From: an uncultured Prochlorococcus sp.
Lineage (GTDB): Bacteria > Cyanobacteriota > Cyanobacteriia > PCC-6307 > Cyanobiaceae
Assembly: GCF_902626525.1 (NCBI RefSeq)
Contig: NZ_CACOFR010000004.1
Location: 66,525-130,524 of the forward strand
Length of the DNA stretch: 64,000 bases
Direction of reading: 5' to 3'
Under the pieces are notes generated by a model. It did no database searches. It worked only from the letters and a program-made list of their open reading frames with translations, and had not been told where the DNA came from. Position 1 is the first letter of the stretch. Each line of letters opens with the position of its first letter. Positions 8,466 to 17,609 of this stretch are shown one piece after another. The position numbers and the translations under genes were made by a program.

Positions 8466-9464
8466 ATGTCTCAAAAATTATTGCCAGTTACGATTATTAG
8501 CGGATTTTTAGGTTCTGGCAAAACTACACTTCTTAATCATATTTTAAAAAATCAAGTTGGTATTAAAACAGCTGTTTTAGTTAATGAATTTGGCGAAATT
8601 GGAATAGATAATGACTTAATAATAAAAGGTTCAGAAGATATGATCGAATTAAATAATGGCTGTATATGTTGCTCAATCAATGGCGAATTATTAAATACAG
8701 TATCAAAAGTTTTAGAAAGATCTGAGGAAATAGACTACTTAGTTGTTGAGACAACTGGACTTGCAGATCCATTACCAGTAGCGATGACCTTTGCAGCTGG
8801 TGATCTTAGAGAAAAACTAAGATTAGACTCGATAATAACTGTTATTGATGGAGAAAATTTTGATTTTGAAATAAATAATACAAATGTCGCCTATTCTCAA
8901 ATTTTATATGGAGACATTCTTTTGCTAAACAAATGCGATTTAGTCAATGAAGAACAATTAAAAAAAGTAGAACAGTTTATAAATAATATAAAAAAAGAAC
9001 CAAGGATCTTGAGAACAACTAATAGTGAGGTTGGATTACAAACAATAATGAGTGTAGGTCTATTTGAGACAGATACTTTTAAATTCAAGGAAGATACAAA
9101 CAATTTACACACACATGATCATTCTTCTCATTCGCACACACATGATCATTCTTCTCATTCGCACGATTTGATTAATAATATAGAGGGGTTTACTTCAGTT
9201 TCTTATGAGACATTTGAACCATTTTCTTTAAGAAAATTTCAATATTTCTTGGATAATCAAATATCACAAAATGTATTTAGGGCAAAAGGAATTTTATGGT
9301 TTATAGAGAGTGAAAGAAAACACATTTTTCACTTATCTGGAAAAAGGTTTTCTCTAGATGATGAAGAATGGACGAAGAAAAAATCGAATAAAATAGTATT
9401 TATCGGAAAAAACTTAGATCATCAAACTATTAAGAATCAACTTTCTTCATGTAGATTTAATTAA
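8466..9464 (+). CDS. CobW/COG0523 family metallochaperone GTPase
   Basis: A G3E-family GTPase of the COG0523 group, members of which deliver Zn or other metals to client enzymes. The P-loop GFLGSGKTTLLNHIL begins near residue 14. The CxCC metal motif is GCICCSI near residue 67, then come ETTGLADP and the G4-like NKCDLV. A histidine-rich linker follows (two exact HTHDHSSHS copies plus HD, around residues 215-234) and then the C-terminal CobW_C domain. The 332-residue length is normal. The start is an ATG (MSQKLLPVTIISG). The linker is encoded by an exact 27-base tandem duplication, so its length may vary between strains. The specific metal cannot be read from sequence. Confidence 0.92.
   Translation: MSQKLLPVTIISGFLGSGKTTLLNHILKNQVGIKTAVLVNEFGEIGIDNDLIIKGSEDMIELNNGCICCSINGELLNTVSKVLERSEEIDYLVVETTGLADPLPVAMTFAAGDLREKLRLDSIITVIDGENFDFEINNTNVAYSQILYGDILLLNKCDLVNEEQLKKVEQFINNIKKEPRILRTTNSEVGLQTIMSVGLFETDTFKFKEDTNNLHTHDHSSHSHTHDHSSHSHDLINNIEGFTSVSYETFEPFSLRKFQYFLDNQISQNVFRAKGILWFIESERKHIFHLSGKRFSLDDEEWTKKKSNKIVFIGKNLDHQTIKNQLSSCRFN
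9108..9161 (+). repeat. Exact 27-base tandem duplication encoding a His-rich linker
   Basis: Two identical in-frame copies of a 27-base unit starting CACACACATGATCATTC encode HTHDHSSHS twice inside the CobW-family gene. Perfect identity at third codon positions indicates recent duplication, probably by replication slippage. Confidence 0.95.
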
Positions 9465-9496
9465 ATGAGAGTTCATAATAGGGTTTAATCATTTTC

Positions 9497-11035
9497 TTGG
9501 AAATAATTATTAAAGGATTAAAAAAAGCAGTCACCGAATTAAAAACTTTTTATGTAATTTCATTTATTGTTGCGGTTTTAGTAATCATTCCTATTTCCAA
9601 TTTTCTTTGGGAAGGAATCGAATATGTTTTAGGTGGAAATTTTTCATTAGGAATTGCAGGAGGAGGTGAAGTACTAGGCACTTTAAAAGTCTTAGCACTG
9701 ACAAGTTTATTTGGAGGAGGATTAGGGACCTTAAATGGATGGTTACTTTCAAATTGCGATTTTAAATTCAGGAAAGTTCTCCGTATTTGTCAGCTAATCC
9801 CACTTGCTGCACCCGCATATCTAATAACAGCTATTTTGCAGGATTTAGGGAGTATTTTGGGTTATCAAATAACTGGATTATGGTGGGGGGTTTTAATACT
9901 TTCAGTATCAACTTATCCTTATGTATACATTCTTGCTAATGAAAGTTTTAACAAATTTGGAGTTAATCAAATCAATGCTAGTAGAGGATTAGGAGTTGGG
10001 CCATGGAAGAGCTTCTTTAAAGTCGCTTTCCCAATGGCGCTTCCAGCACTTATAACAGGAATAAGTTTAATGTGCATGGAAGTAATGAACGAGTTAGGTA
10101 CATTTGAATTATTAAATATTCCAAGTATTTCTACAGGCATAACTGAAAATTGGATAATTGAGGGTAATCCAAAAAGTGCTATTGGATTATCTTTGGTAGC
10201 CTTATTAATAATTTTTACTTTAATTATTTTTGAAAAATTCTCGAGAAGAAAATCAAAGAGGTGGAGTGAAAATCCTGCTTCACAAGATTCACAAGGATGG
10301 GAATTAAAAAAATCTAGAGCTTTTTTGGCGATAACCATATCCTTATTCCCTCCAATTTTTTCTTTTGGAATTCCGTGTTTTTGGGTTCTGCTTAATATTG
10401 ATCAAATTCAAAGAGGCTTTTCGATGGAATTAATTACTTTATCATTTAGGACTATTGGCCTAGGCCTTATTGCTGCCTTAATAACAATGCTATTCTCTTT
10501 AATACTCTCATTAGCAAGCCGCCCTAGTAAAAGCTCCTTACTACGACTCATTACAAACCTTGCTGGAATAGGTTACGCAATCCCAGGCACAGTATTAGCT
10601 TTATCTTTAATAAGCATTTCTTCTTCAAAATTCAATTTCATCGCTATTTGCTTACTAATTTGGGGTTATCTTGTCAGATTTCTAACTATTTCAAAAGGTT
10701 CTATTGATTCAAGTCTTGAGAGAATTTCTCCAAGTCTTGATGAAGCTGCACTTGGACTAGGAGAGGACTGGCTGGGAATCATAAAAAGGATACATCTACC
10801 ATTACTTCAAGGCCCCATATTCGTTGGTTCACTTTTAGTTTTTGTAGACACGATAAAAGAATTACCACTAACTTTTATTTTGAGACCATTCGATTTCGAT
10901 ACATTATCTGTGAGAATATATCAATATGCTGGAGATGAAAGAATGGTGGAGGCAATATTACCAGCCATTTTTATCATGATTTTAGGACTTATAGCATCAA
11001 TTACATTAATACCAAGTTTAGAGAAACAAAGCTAA
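9497..11035 (+). CDS. futB: Iron(III) ABC transporter permease (FutB/SfuB type)
   Basis: A two-domain binding-protein-dependent permease that forms the membrane channel of a ferric-iron importer. The 512 residues hold about twelve hydrophobic segments and two copies of the permease (EAA) loop. The first loop is around ASRGLGVGPWKSFFKVAFPMALPAL near residue 155 and the second around DEAALGLGEDWLGIIKRIHLPLL near residue 415. The duplicated layout is typical of FutB/SfuB. The start is TTG, since the frame closes at a TAG just upstream and no ATG is available. It follows the CobW-type gene by 32 bases. Neither the iron-binding protein nor the ATPase is nearby, so they must be encoded elsewhere. 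It overlaps the next, convergent gene by four bases. Confidence 0.88.
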   Translation: MEIIIKGLKKAVTELKTFYVISFIVAVLVIIPISNFLWEGIEYVLGGNFSLGIAGGGEVLGTLKVLALTSLFGGGLGTLNGWLLSNCDFKFRKVLRICQLIPLAAPAYLITAILQDLGSILGYQITGLWWGVLILSVSTYPYVYILANESFNKFGVNQINASRGLGVGPWKSFFKVAFPMALPALITGISLMCMEVMNELGTFELLNIPSISTGITENWIIEGNPKSAIGLSLVALLIIFTLIIFEKFSRRKSKRWSENPASQDSQGWELKKSRAFLAITISLFPPIFSFGIPCFWVLLNIDQIQRGFSMELITLSFRTIGLGLIAALITMLFSLILSLASRPSKSSLLRLITNLAGIGYAIPGTVLALSLISISSSKFNFIAICLLIWGYLVRFLTISKGSIDSSLERISPSLDEAALGLGEDWLGIIKRIHLPLLQGPIFVGSLLVFVDTIKELPLTFILRPFDFDTLSVRIYQYAGDERMVEAILPAIFIMILGLIASITLIPSLEKQS

Positions 11036-11988
11036 TTTCTTTTCAAAAGTTTTCTTATTAAAAAAGGAAAGCTTAAAAACAAATCTGACGAAGTTGATAT
11101 AATTCTAAAATAAATTACACTAACCAAAATTATATTTTGTGGAATATTTTTGCCAACAAAAAAAAGGAGACAGGCTTCAAAAACACCAAAGCCACTTGGA
11201 GCTGCAGGGACTAACAAACCTAGAGACCATGATAAAGAAAAGATTACTAATAAAAAAATGATGTTAGGATTACTACTTGTATAAAAAGTATTTAGGCATA
11301 TATAAAACCCTATAAATTTAGTTACAACAAAACCAATTTCAAGTAAAAACGCTGTTGTAGGGAAAAAAGAAATTATATTTATACTCTTTTCAAATTGATC
11401 TTTTGAATTTGATAGTCTCAAAACATTTAATGCTTTTCCCTTTAGAGACTCTAATCTTTTTATTATAGGATAAATTAATTTCCTATTTAAAAATACTAAA
11501 GGCAAAATTAAAAAAAAGTACAATGGTGAGAAAATCACTCCCAGCGAAGCCAAAATAAAAGATCCACTCAACATAAAGTAAGGTTCTATAAGTATCGAAT
11601 AAAAAGCAATCTGTGGGTTACTTATTTTTTTTAAAAAATTAAATCTTTCAACAAAATGCCAAATCCCTCCAGGAACGTATTTAAGAATATTAGTAAAAAC
11701 ATAAATGGAAACTAGATTATTTGTTTTGAATTCTTTCCCAAACCATTTAACTATATATTTCCACGCGAAAGCATTAAGTAAAATACTAAAAGTACAAAAT
11801 AAAAAAGATAAAAATAAATTAATTCCATTTTTTTTTAAATTGATATCAAAAGAAATTTGGTCGACATTATAAAAAAAATATATGCAAAAATATAACAAGC
11901 TTGAAATAAAGAAAATACTCTTTAAACCATTAAAATTAAATTTCTTAAAAAATTTCAAATATAAATTATTACTTATATGAAATCTCAT
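11032..11988 (-). CDS. Lysylphosphatidylglycerol synthase TM region-like membrane protein
   Basis: An integral membrane protein of 318 residues with roughly eight hydrophobic helices. It matches the flippase-like transmembrane region found in LPG synthases and in the stand-alone UPF0104 family. Marks of the family are LKYVPGGIWHFVERF near residue 105 and VPAAPSGFGVFEA near residue 270. There is no aminoacyl-transferase domain, so it is the membrane part alone. Lipid or glycolipid flipping is an inference from the family. Its ATG overlaps the larC stop as ATGA, so the two are translationally coupled. Codon use and base composition look like the neighbours. Confidence 0.75.
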   Translation of the reverse strand: MRFHISNNLYLKFFKKFNFNGLKSIFFISSLLYFCIYFFYNVDQISFDINLKKNGINLFLSFLFCTFSILLNAFAWKYIVKWFGKEFKTNNLVSIYVFTNILKYVPGGIWHFVERFNFLKKISNPQIAFYSILIEPYFMLSGSFILASLGVIFSPLYFFLILPLVFLNRKLIYPIIKRLESLKGKALNVLRLSNSKDQFEKSINIISFFPTTAFLLEIGFVVTKFIGFYICLNTFYTSSNPNIIFLLVIFSLSWSLGLLVPAAPSGFGVFEACLLFFVGKNIPQNIILVSVIYFRIISTSSDLFLSFPFLIRKLLKRN

Positions 11989-13211
11989 TTCCAGTTTTCA
12001 AAAGCTTTAAATTTTTTACTGGATTCTTTTATTATTTTTCTTATTTCTTCAGCTGATTTTTTATGATCTATTTTTAATCTTAAAACTTCGTCATTTTCTG
12101 GTTTCATGGTGATTGATCCATCTGGTCTCAAAGTCTGTTTAACTTTTATATTTCCAAAAGTCGTTGAACATTCTCCTCTTCTTCGAAGTAATATCCACCT
12201 TAATTGGATTCTTTCACGTACTCCAATAGTATTGGAATAATCAAACCACAATCGCCTAAAAATTTCTCTTTTCTCGGTTGGCAAGATTGCTTGAATAGAA
12301 AATCCAATTCTATTTTTTTTCATGTTAATAGCTTGATATGAAACATCATAAGCTCCTTCAATTCTCAGTTTCTCTACAAAATTTGATATATCTTCAGGCG
12401 TTTGGTCATCAATCCATGCTTCTTGAATAGATATCTCTTCACACTTTGGATTAATTTGTTGATTAATAGAAGAATCATCAATTGAAGTAATTTTATAAAC
12501 TCTAACCAAATTGGGGAATGAAAATTTTAAGTTGCCAATGCCAACTCCATAAGAGTTAATAGAATATTTTGAAGGGAGTTGATGATAATCAACCAAGTTG
12601 CAAAGTAAAGCAATGCCAGTTGGAGTAGATAGTTCCCCCTCTATAGAATCAAATGATGATACAACTTTAATATTTTTTTTCCTTATTAACTCGATTACAG
12701 CAGGAGGTGGGACAGATAATTTTCCATGTTCTGTTTGAACAAAACCTTTCCCCAACATGGGTTCATTGCAATAAACCTTTTTAGGATTTAAGTAATTTAT
12801 TGCAGCACATACTCCTATGATATCCACCAATGAATCGATAGCTCCAATTTCATGAAAATGTACATCCTCAGGTTTGATACCATGGACTTCTCCTTCTGCA
12901 AATGCTAAAGATTCAAATATTTCATAAATATTTTGCTTTAATTTCTCTTCTAAGCACCCTTTTAAAATAAGACTTTTAATACTTCTCCAATTTCTTTTAG
13001 TTGGACTGGAATCAATATTCTTAACCTGTGCCCTTATCCCACGGATTGAAGAACTTTTAGATTCTTCAAACTTTAGATTATATAGATTCGTCAATCCAAG
13101 ATCAATTAGTGGTTGTTCAATTACTTTTTTAGGCACACCTAAGTCATAAAAGGCTCCTAACAACATATCTCCTGAGATACCTGGAGAACATTCAATAAAA
13201 ACATCTTCCAT
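11985..13211 (-). CDS. larC: LarC-like nickel insertion protein (DUF111 family)
   Basis: The LarC family inserts nickel into the pincer cofactor of lactate racemase and related enzymes. The N-terminal ECSPGISGDMLLGAFYDLG, the histidine block VHFHEIGAIDSLVDIIG near residue 120, GKGFVQTEHGKLSVPPPA and STPTGIALL are characteristic of the DUF111/LarC family. The 408-residue length fits a full protein. There is no sign of the programmed frameshift used by some lactobacilli. No larA, larB or larE lies in the window, so the client enzyme is unknown. The ATG gives MEDVFIECSPG. It is the first gene of a coupled pair with the LPG-synthase-like gene. Confidence 0.88.
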   Translation of the reverse strand: MEDVFIECSPGISGDMLLGAFYDLGVPKKVIEQPLIDLGLTNLYNLKFEESKSSSIRGIRAQVKNIDSSPTKRNWRSIKSLILKGCLEEKLKQNIYEIFESLAFAEGEVHGIKPEDVHFHEIGAIDSLVDIIGVCAAINYLNPKKVYCNEPMLGKGFVQTEHGKLSVPPPAVIELIRKKNIKVVSSFDSIEGELSTPTGIALLCNLVDYHQLPSKYSINSYGVGIGNLKFSFPNLVRVYKITSIDDSSINQQINPKCEEISIQEAWIDDQTPEDISNFVEKLRIEGAYDVSYQAINMKKNRIGFSIQAILPTEKREIFRRLWFDYSNTIGVRERIQLRWILLRRRGECSTTFGNIKVKQTLRPDGSITMKPENDEVLRLKIDHKKSAEEIRKIIKESSKKFKAFENWK

Positions 13212-13259
13212 AAATCTTAGTTTTCTTTATTGGTAAAAAATGAGATGATGATCAACTTC

Positions 13260-13862
13260 TCATTTTAATTTTTTAGAAAGATTTTTTTCAATAACTTCGT
13301 AATTAAGTAATTTCAAAGAATTTCCATCTCTTATTAAATCTAAACTTAAAAAACTATTTAAAAGTTCATGAGAAAGTTCCCCCTTTATGACTAATTTAAA
13401 ATTTTTATTTTTTAAATTTTTAAGCTTTGAAACAGAACAAATTTTAATTACGACCTCTTTCTTTTGGGTATTTACAAAAACTAATTCTCCTCTAACAGAA
13501 AAATAATTATCTTTTAAATCTAATTCATTTAGTAATTTAGAAAAGTTTGTTTTTGAAGAATCATTTGGGAAATCATTAAGCTGAAAAGGATCCCAAATAC
13601 CTGCAACTTGGAAATGCAAGCTTTGAGTATTTTTATTCTTTGGATAAACAATCCAAAAATAACTTTTCTTTAAATCAATATGCTTTTTTAGGAGAGATAA
13701 TGCTTTCCCCAATACTACTGTTTCAATTTTTTCACCTTTATTATCAGTTAAATAACCTCTATTTAATTGCTCAATATCATTGGGAATAAATTTACCTTTA
13801 ACAATCCCAATTGCCCTATATTGCAATTCATTTGTTACTTTTGGGATAGGATTTTTTAGCAT
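13260..13862 (-). CDS. Conserved-looking hypothetical protein
   Basis: A 200-residue soluble protein that I cannot assign. It has no signal peptide or membrane segment, is rich in lysine and leucine, and its middle portion (SYFWIVYPKNK, HFQVAGIWDPFQL, NYFSVRGELVFV) suggests a small beta-rich, possibly nucleic-acid- or ligand-binding fold. The N-terminal phrase LQYRAIGIVKGKFIP is followed by a basic C-terminal third. A single-stranded-binding-like fold is possible but only a guess. It lies 48 bases upstream of larC on the same strand and 39 bases downstream of the next small hypothetical gene, so the four genes could be transcribed together. The ATG start is unambiguous. Confidence 0.7.
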   Translation of the reverse strand: MLKNPIPKVTNELQYRAIGIVKGKFIPNDIEQLNRGYLTDNKGEKIETVVLGKALSLLKKHIDLKKSYFWIVYPKNKNTQSLHFQVAGIWDPFQLNDFPNDSSKTNFSKLLNELDLKDNYFSVRGELVFVNTQKKEVVIKICSVSKLKNLKNKNFKLVIKGELSHELLNSFLSLDLIRDGNSLKLLNYEVIEKNLSKKLK

Positions 13863-13901
13863 ATTAATAATTTAAAATAAAAATTTATCAAATGAAATTT
13901 C

Positions 13902-14201
13902 TTATAATTCCTCCAAACTATTAAAAGATTCTAATGCATTGTCTATAGCGTCAGAGGGATTAGTCGCATTATTCAAACTATTATATCTCCTAATCTTGTC
14001 TAGAATTTCAAATGGATTAGTTGGAATGACTGATTTATCCTGTTCTGTCTTAGTAGAGCTATCTATTTGCGATTCTTCAGATAAAAATTCAGCATTTAGT
14101 AAATCAACTTTCAAAGAGATTAAGGAAATAAGAAAAATAAATATAGATATTGGTTTTGAAAGTTTTTTATAAAAATAAATTTTCATTTTATTTAACTTCA
14201 A
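13902..14201 (-). CDS. Small exported or membrane-anchored hypothetical protein
   Basis: A 99-residue protein with a basic N-terminus and a hydrophobic stretch (ISIFIFLISLISLKVDLLNA, about residues 18-37). That stretch reads as a signal peptide with a possible cleavage after LNA, or as a membrane anchor. The rest is short, acidic and asparagine/serine-rich (FEILDKIRRYNSLNNA, DNALESFNSLEEL). I do not recognise a family. The start ATG gives MKLNKMKIYFYKK. It lies divergent from xthA with a 57-base spacer and ahead of the 200-residue hypothetical gene on the same strand. Confidence 0.6.
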   Translation of the reverse strand: MKLNKMKIYFYKKLSKPISIFIFLISLISLKVDLLNAEFLSEESQIDSSTKTEQDKSVIPTNPFEILDKIRRYNSLNNATNPSDAIDNALESFNSLEEL

Positions 14202-14258
14202 AATTCTTTAATGCTAAAATTTATTTTGCTAATTTAATTTTACATATTTTTTAGAAAT

Positions 14259-15104
14259 TTGTTAATAGCAACTTGGAATGTTAACTCTATAAGAAGCAGA
14301 CTTTCACAAATAATAGATTGGATTATTCAAGTCAATCCAGATATCCTATGTTTGCAGGAAACAAAAGTGATGGATGATAGTTTTCCAGTAGAACCTTTTG
14401 CAAAATTAGGATATTCGGTAGAGATATACGGACAAAAATCATACAATGGTGTTGCTATTATTTCTAAAATAAAAGCAGAAAATGTTAAGAAAGGATTTTA
14501 CGGTTGCACAAAATTTAATCAAAATATTGAAATTTTCCTTGATCAAAAAAGATTAATTTCGGCAGATATAAATGGTATTAAGATCATAAATGTATATGTA
14601 CCTAATGGATCTTCATTAAACTCAGATAAATTCCATTACAAAATTAATTGGTTAAATTGTTTAGCTTCTTTTTTGGATGAACAAGAAAAGAAAGGAGAAT
14701 TAATTTGTCTTATGGGTGATTTTAATATTGCTCCATCTAACTTAGATATTTATGATCCAAATAAATATGAAGGAGGAATAATGGCATCTAAGATAGAAAG
14801 AGATGCACTAAACAATGTTGTGAAAGGAAGATTAATAGATTCATTCAGGATCTTTGAAAAAAATACTGGTCATTGGAGTTGGTGGGATTACCGTAATAAC
14901 GCGTATGAATTCAACAAAGGTTGGAGAATAGACCATATCTACATTAATAAAAAACTGTCATCAAAACTTAAAAGTTGTGTGATAGACAGCTCACCAAGGG
15001 GGAATTTACGCCCGAGTGATCATGTCCCAGTAATGATTGATCTTAACTTGAATAATATAAATGTTGATTTTTTTGAGGATGATGATAATTTTTTCGAAAT
15101 ATAA
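14259..15104 (+). CDS. xthA: Exodeoxyribonuclease III / AP endonuclease (ExoIII family)
   Basis: A DNA repair enzyme of the exonuclease III/APE1 family that cleaves the backbone at abasic sites and removes 3' blocks. ATWNVNSIRSR and DILCLQETKV supply the metal-binding Asn and Glu. MGDFNIAPSNLDIYDP holds the catalytic Asp-Asn pair. WSWWDYRNNA and GWRIDHIYI precede the final SDHVPVMIDL with the catalytic His. The 281-residue length is normal for the family. The start is TTG at 14259; the family begins with this phrase and no ATG is placed to extend it. It ends with an acidic tail, VDFFEDDDNFFEI. Confidence 0.95.
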   Translation: MLIATWNVNSIRSRLSQIIDWIIQVNPDILCLQETKVMDDSFPVEPFAKLGYSVEIYGQKSYNGVAIISKIKAENVKKGFYGCTKFNQNIEIFLDQKRLISADINGIKIINVYVPNGSSLNSDKFHYKINWLNCLASFLDEQEKKGELICLMGDFNIAPSNLDIYDPNKYEGGIMASKIERDALNNVVKGRLIDSFRIFEKNTGHWSWWDYRNNAYEFNKGWRIDHIYINKKLSSKLKSCVIDSSPRGNLRPSDHVPVMIDLNLNNINVDFFEDDDNFFEI

Positions 15105-15330
15105 ATAAAACAAATAAACTTTCTTTAATTCCCGAAAACGCATATTAATAAAGAGTTCTTTAAGGTAATGTAGATTAGTAATATGATTTTCAAAAAATTA
15201 ATAATTTACAATCCAAACCAACGCAATAAAAATATCATAATGTAGAATTTCAATCTGTTTGACAAAATTTTTACTTATTTATAAGTTAGAACATGACAAA
15301 TTTTTTCTCAAAGCATCATTTATTTTAATT

Positions 15331-16632
15331 GTGACTGACATATTAAATTGCAACCAATCAGAAGAAGTTTTCTCCGCGGCCCAAGAACTAATGCCTGGAG
15401 GAGTTAGCTCTCCAGTAAGAGCTTTTAAGTCTGTTGGGGGAAATCCGATAGTTTTTGATAGAGTCAAAGGACCCTTCGCTTGGGACATAGATGGGAATAG
15501 ATATATTGACTATATCGGAAGTTGGGGGCCAGCTATATGTGGACATGCCCACCCTGAAGTTATAACGGCATTACAGGAAGCCATCGAAAAAGGCACCAGC
15601 TTTGGAGCTCCATGCGTATTAGAGAACAAACTTGCTGAGATGGTTATCGATGCTGTCCCATCTGTAGAAATGGTTAGATTTGTCAATAGTGGCACTGAAG
15701 CTTGTATGGCTGTTTTAAGGCTTATGAGAGCATTCACTGGAAGAGATAAAGTCATTAAATTTGACGGTTGCTATCACGGGCATGCAGATATGTTTTTGGT
15801 TAAAGCTGGATCAGGTGTCGCTACATTGGGATTACCAGATTCTCCAGGGGTTCCAAGAACAACAACTGCCAATACACTTACTGCACCCTACAATGATCTT
15901 GAAGCAGTAAAAAAATTATTTTCTGAAAATCCTGATGCTATTTCAGGGGTTATTCTTGAACCTATTGTTGGGAATGCTGGCTTTATTACTCCTGAACCTG
16001 GATTTCTAGAAGGATTAAGAGAATTAACTACAGAAAATGGATCCCTATTAGTTTTTGACGAGGTCATGACTGGTTTCAGAATCAGTTATGGTGGTGCCCA
16101 AGAAAAATTTGGGGTCACTCCTGATTTAACTACACTTGGAAAAGTTATTGGAGGAGGCCTTCCTGTTGGAGCTTATGGAGGCAAGAAAGAAATAATGTCT
16201 ATGATATCCCCTTCGGGACCTGTCTACCAAGCAGGCACATTGAGCGGAAACCCACTGGCAATGACTGCTGGAATAAAAACTCTTGAATTACTCAAACAAG
16301 AAGGTACCTACGAGAAATTAGATGCAATAACTTCTAGATTAATTGAAGGTATAATTCAAGCTGCAGAAAACAATAGTATTGCAATCACCGGCGGAAATGT
16401 AAGCGCCATGTTTGGTTTTTTCTTATGTAATGGGCCAGTCAGAAACTTTGATGAGGCCAAAACAAATGATGCTGAACTATTTGGCAAATTGCACAGAGAA
16501 ATGCTTAAAAGAGGGATTTATTTGGCGCCAAGTCCATTTGAAGCTGGTTTCACATCACTTGCTCACAGCGAAGAAGAGATTGATAAAACAATTGAGGCAT
16601 TTGATCAATCCTTTAACGCTATAAAAAACTAA
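15331..16632 (+). CDS. hemL: Glutamate-1-semialdehyde 2,1-aminomutase
   Basis: This PLP enzyme converts glutamate-1-semialdehyde to 5-aminolevulinate, the precursor of all tetrapyrroles in cyanobacteria. [42 protein letters not shown] and FDEVMTGFR are hallmarks, and the PLP lysine is in [17 protein letters not shown] near residue 270. The ORF track begins at 15259, but the family N-terminus matches [17 protein letters not shown] therefore place the start at the GTG at 15331, giving 433 residues. Roughly 226 bases of A/T-rich spacer upstream hold only a 20-codon ORF that looks random. It stands alone with no same-strand neighbour downstream. Confidence 0.96.
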   Translation: MTDILNCNQSEEVFSAAQELMPGGVSSPVRAFKSVGGNPIVFDRVKGPFAWDIDGNRYIDYIGSWGPAICGHAHPEVITALQEAIEKGTSFGAPCVLENKLAEMVIDAVPSVEMVRFVNSGTEACMAVLRLMRAFTGRDKVIKFDGCYHGHADMFLVKAGSGVATLGLPDSPGVPRTTTANTLTAPYNDLEAVKKLFSENPDAISGVILEPIVGNAGFITPEPGFLEGLRELTTENGSLLVFDEVMTGFRISYGGAQEKFGVTPDLTTLGKVIGGGLPVGAYGGKKEIMSMISPSGPVYQAGTLSGNPLAMTAGIKTLELLKQEGTYEKLDAITSRLIEGIIQAAENNSIAITGGNVSAMFGFFLCNGPVRNFDEAKTNDAELFGKLHREMLKRGIYLAPSPFEAGFTSLAHSEEEIDKTIEAFDQSFNAIKN

Positions 16633-16690
16633 AAAGTTAATTTAAATAAATAAGCAAATAACTAGTATGTTAGAGAGAAGCTAAATTTAA

Positions 16691-17497
16691 TTATCTTTTA
16701 TTACCACCAACTATTACTGGTGGTGTACCTCCTTCAGAACCAGGCAGACCAGGTACAACTTGTGTGCTACCATCCCATTTATCGAGGAATAACTTGAAAA
16801 GTACTTGATCATCAAGACTTCTGTTTAAAGTTTCATATCTGAGAGCTTCTTGTTCAGCAATTTCAACTTCTGTTTTAGCTCTTAATAGTTGTTGACCTGC
16901 TATTTGCTTTTGTTCAATAGCAGCTCTATATTCTTCAGCAATAACCAATCCAGTCAGATCTAAACTTTTAACATCTACATAATCAAAAGAATTTAGTTCC
17001 TCAGCAACGGTTTCACCTATTCTTTCTGAAATTACTGCAAACTCGGTAGCTATTGTCTCTAATTCATATTGAGAAAAGACTGATTTAAGAGCTTTTAGTA
17101 AAGATGGCTGAACAATCTTTTGATAAACATCGCTATTTCTGTTTGCAATTGTGGCAAAAATTCTTCCAGCTTCGCTTGGCTTTACGGAATACTTTACTGT
17201 AGCAGTCGCGTTAATAACCTGAAGGTCTTTAGTTAATGTCTCAAATTTTTCTCCTACAACTTGAGTTTTAATATCAAAGGGATATACAGACTGAATAAAT
17301 GGGATTTTGAAGTTTAAACCAGCTCTCCGTGAAGGTCCACTTACTTTACCTAGTGTTGTTATTACTGCAACTTGTCCTGAGGGTACCACAAAGAGAGACT
17401 GTGTTAGTAAAAGAAAGCCAGTAAAAGACAATACAATTAATAGAGTGGCTGTACCGCCTGGGCCAGTTGGAGTTACATTCTTAAATGATGTTGACAT
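16691..17497 (-). CDS. Prohibitin-family (SPFH/Band 7) membrane protein
   Basis: A 268-residue SPFH-domain protein like cyanobacterial prohibitin homologs. One N-terminal membrane helix (TLLIVLSFTGFLLLTQSLFVV, residues ~19-39) anchors it, followed by the Band 7 domain (VPSGQVAVITTLGKVSGP, GLNFKIPFIQSVYPFDIKTQ). A coiled-coil-like stretch (IEQKQIAGQQLLRAKTEVEI) comes next, and the tail is rich in glycine and proline. Family members form large ring assemblies that may scaffold membrane proteases, and FtsH association is known for prohibitins. The start ATG gives MSTSFKNVTPTGPGG. The upstream spacer contains a 14-base palindrome ATTAATGCATTAAT. It is convergent with hemL. Confidence 0.9.
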   Translation of the reverse strand: MSTSFKNVTPTGPGGTATLLIVLSFTGFLLLTQSLFVVPSGQVAVITTLGKVSGPSRRAGLNFKIPFIQSVYPFDIKTQVVGEKFETLTKDLQVINATATVKYSVKPSEAGRIFATIANRNSDVYQKIVQPSLLKALKSVFSQYELETIATEFAVISERIGETVAEELNSFDYVDVKSLDLTGLVIAEEYRAAIEQKQIAGQQLLRAKTEVEIAEQEALRYETLNRSLDDQVLFKLFLDKWDGSTQVVPGLPGSEGGTPPVIVGGNKR

Positions 17498-17535
17498 TAA
17501 TTTTTTCTTTTAATTAATCATATTTAATCTAATTA

Positions 17536-17549
17536 ATTAATGCATTAAT
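17536..17549. other. Perfect 14-base palindrome upstream of the prohibitin gene
   Basis: ATTAATGCATTAAT is a perfect inverted repeat 39 bases before the prohibitin ATG, in the spacer from the 68-residue hypothetical gene. It could be an operator, but A/T-rich DNA gives such palindromes by chance. Confidence 0.3.
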
Positions 17550-17609
17550 AAGGCATTTAATTAAAATATTTTTTTAATAATTGCAAAAAAAAATAAATTA
17601 TTATTTTTA

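Noticed and set aside
15183-15245. 20-codon ORF upstream of hemL
   Set aside because: Short, no ribosome-binding site and no protein-like composition; could be chance.
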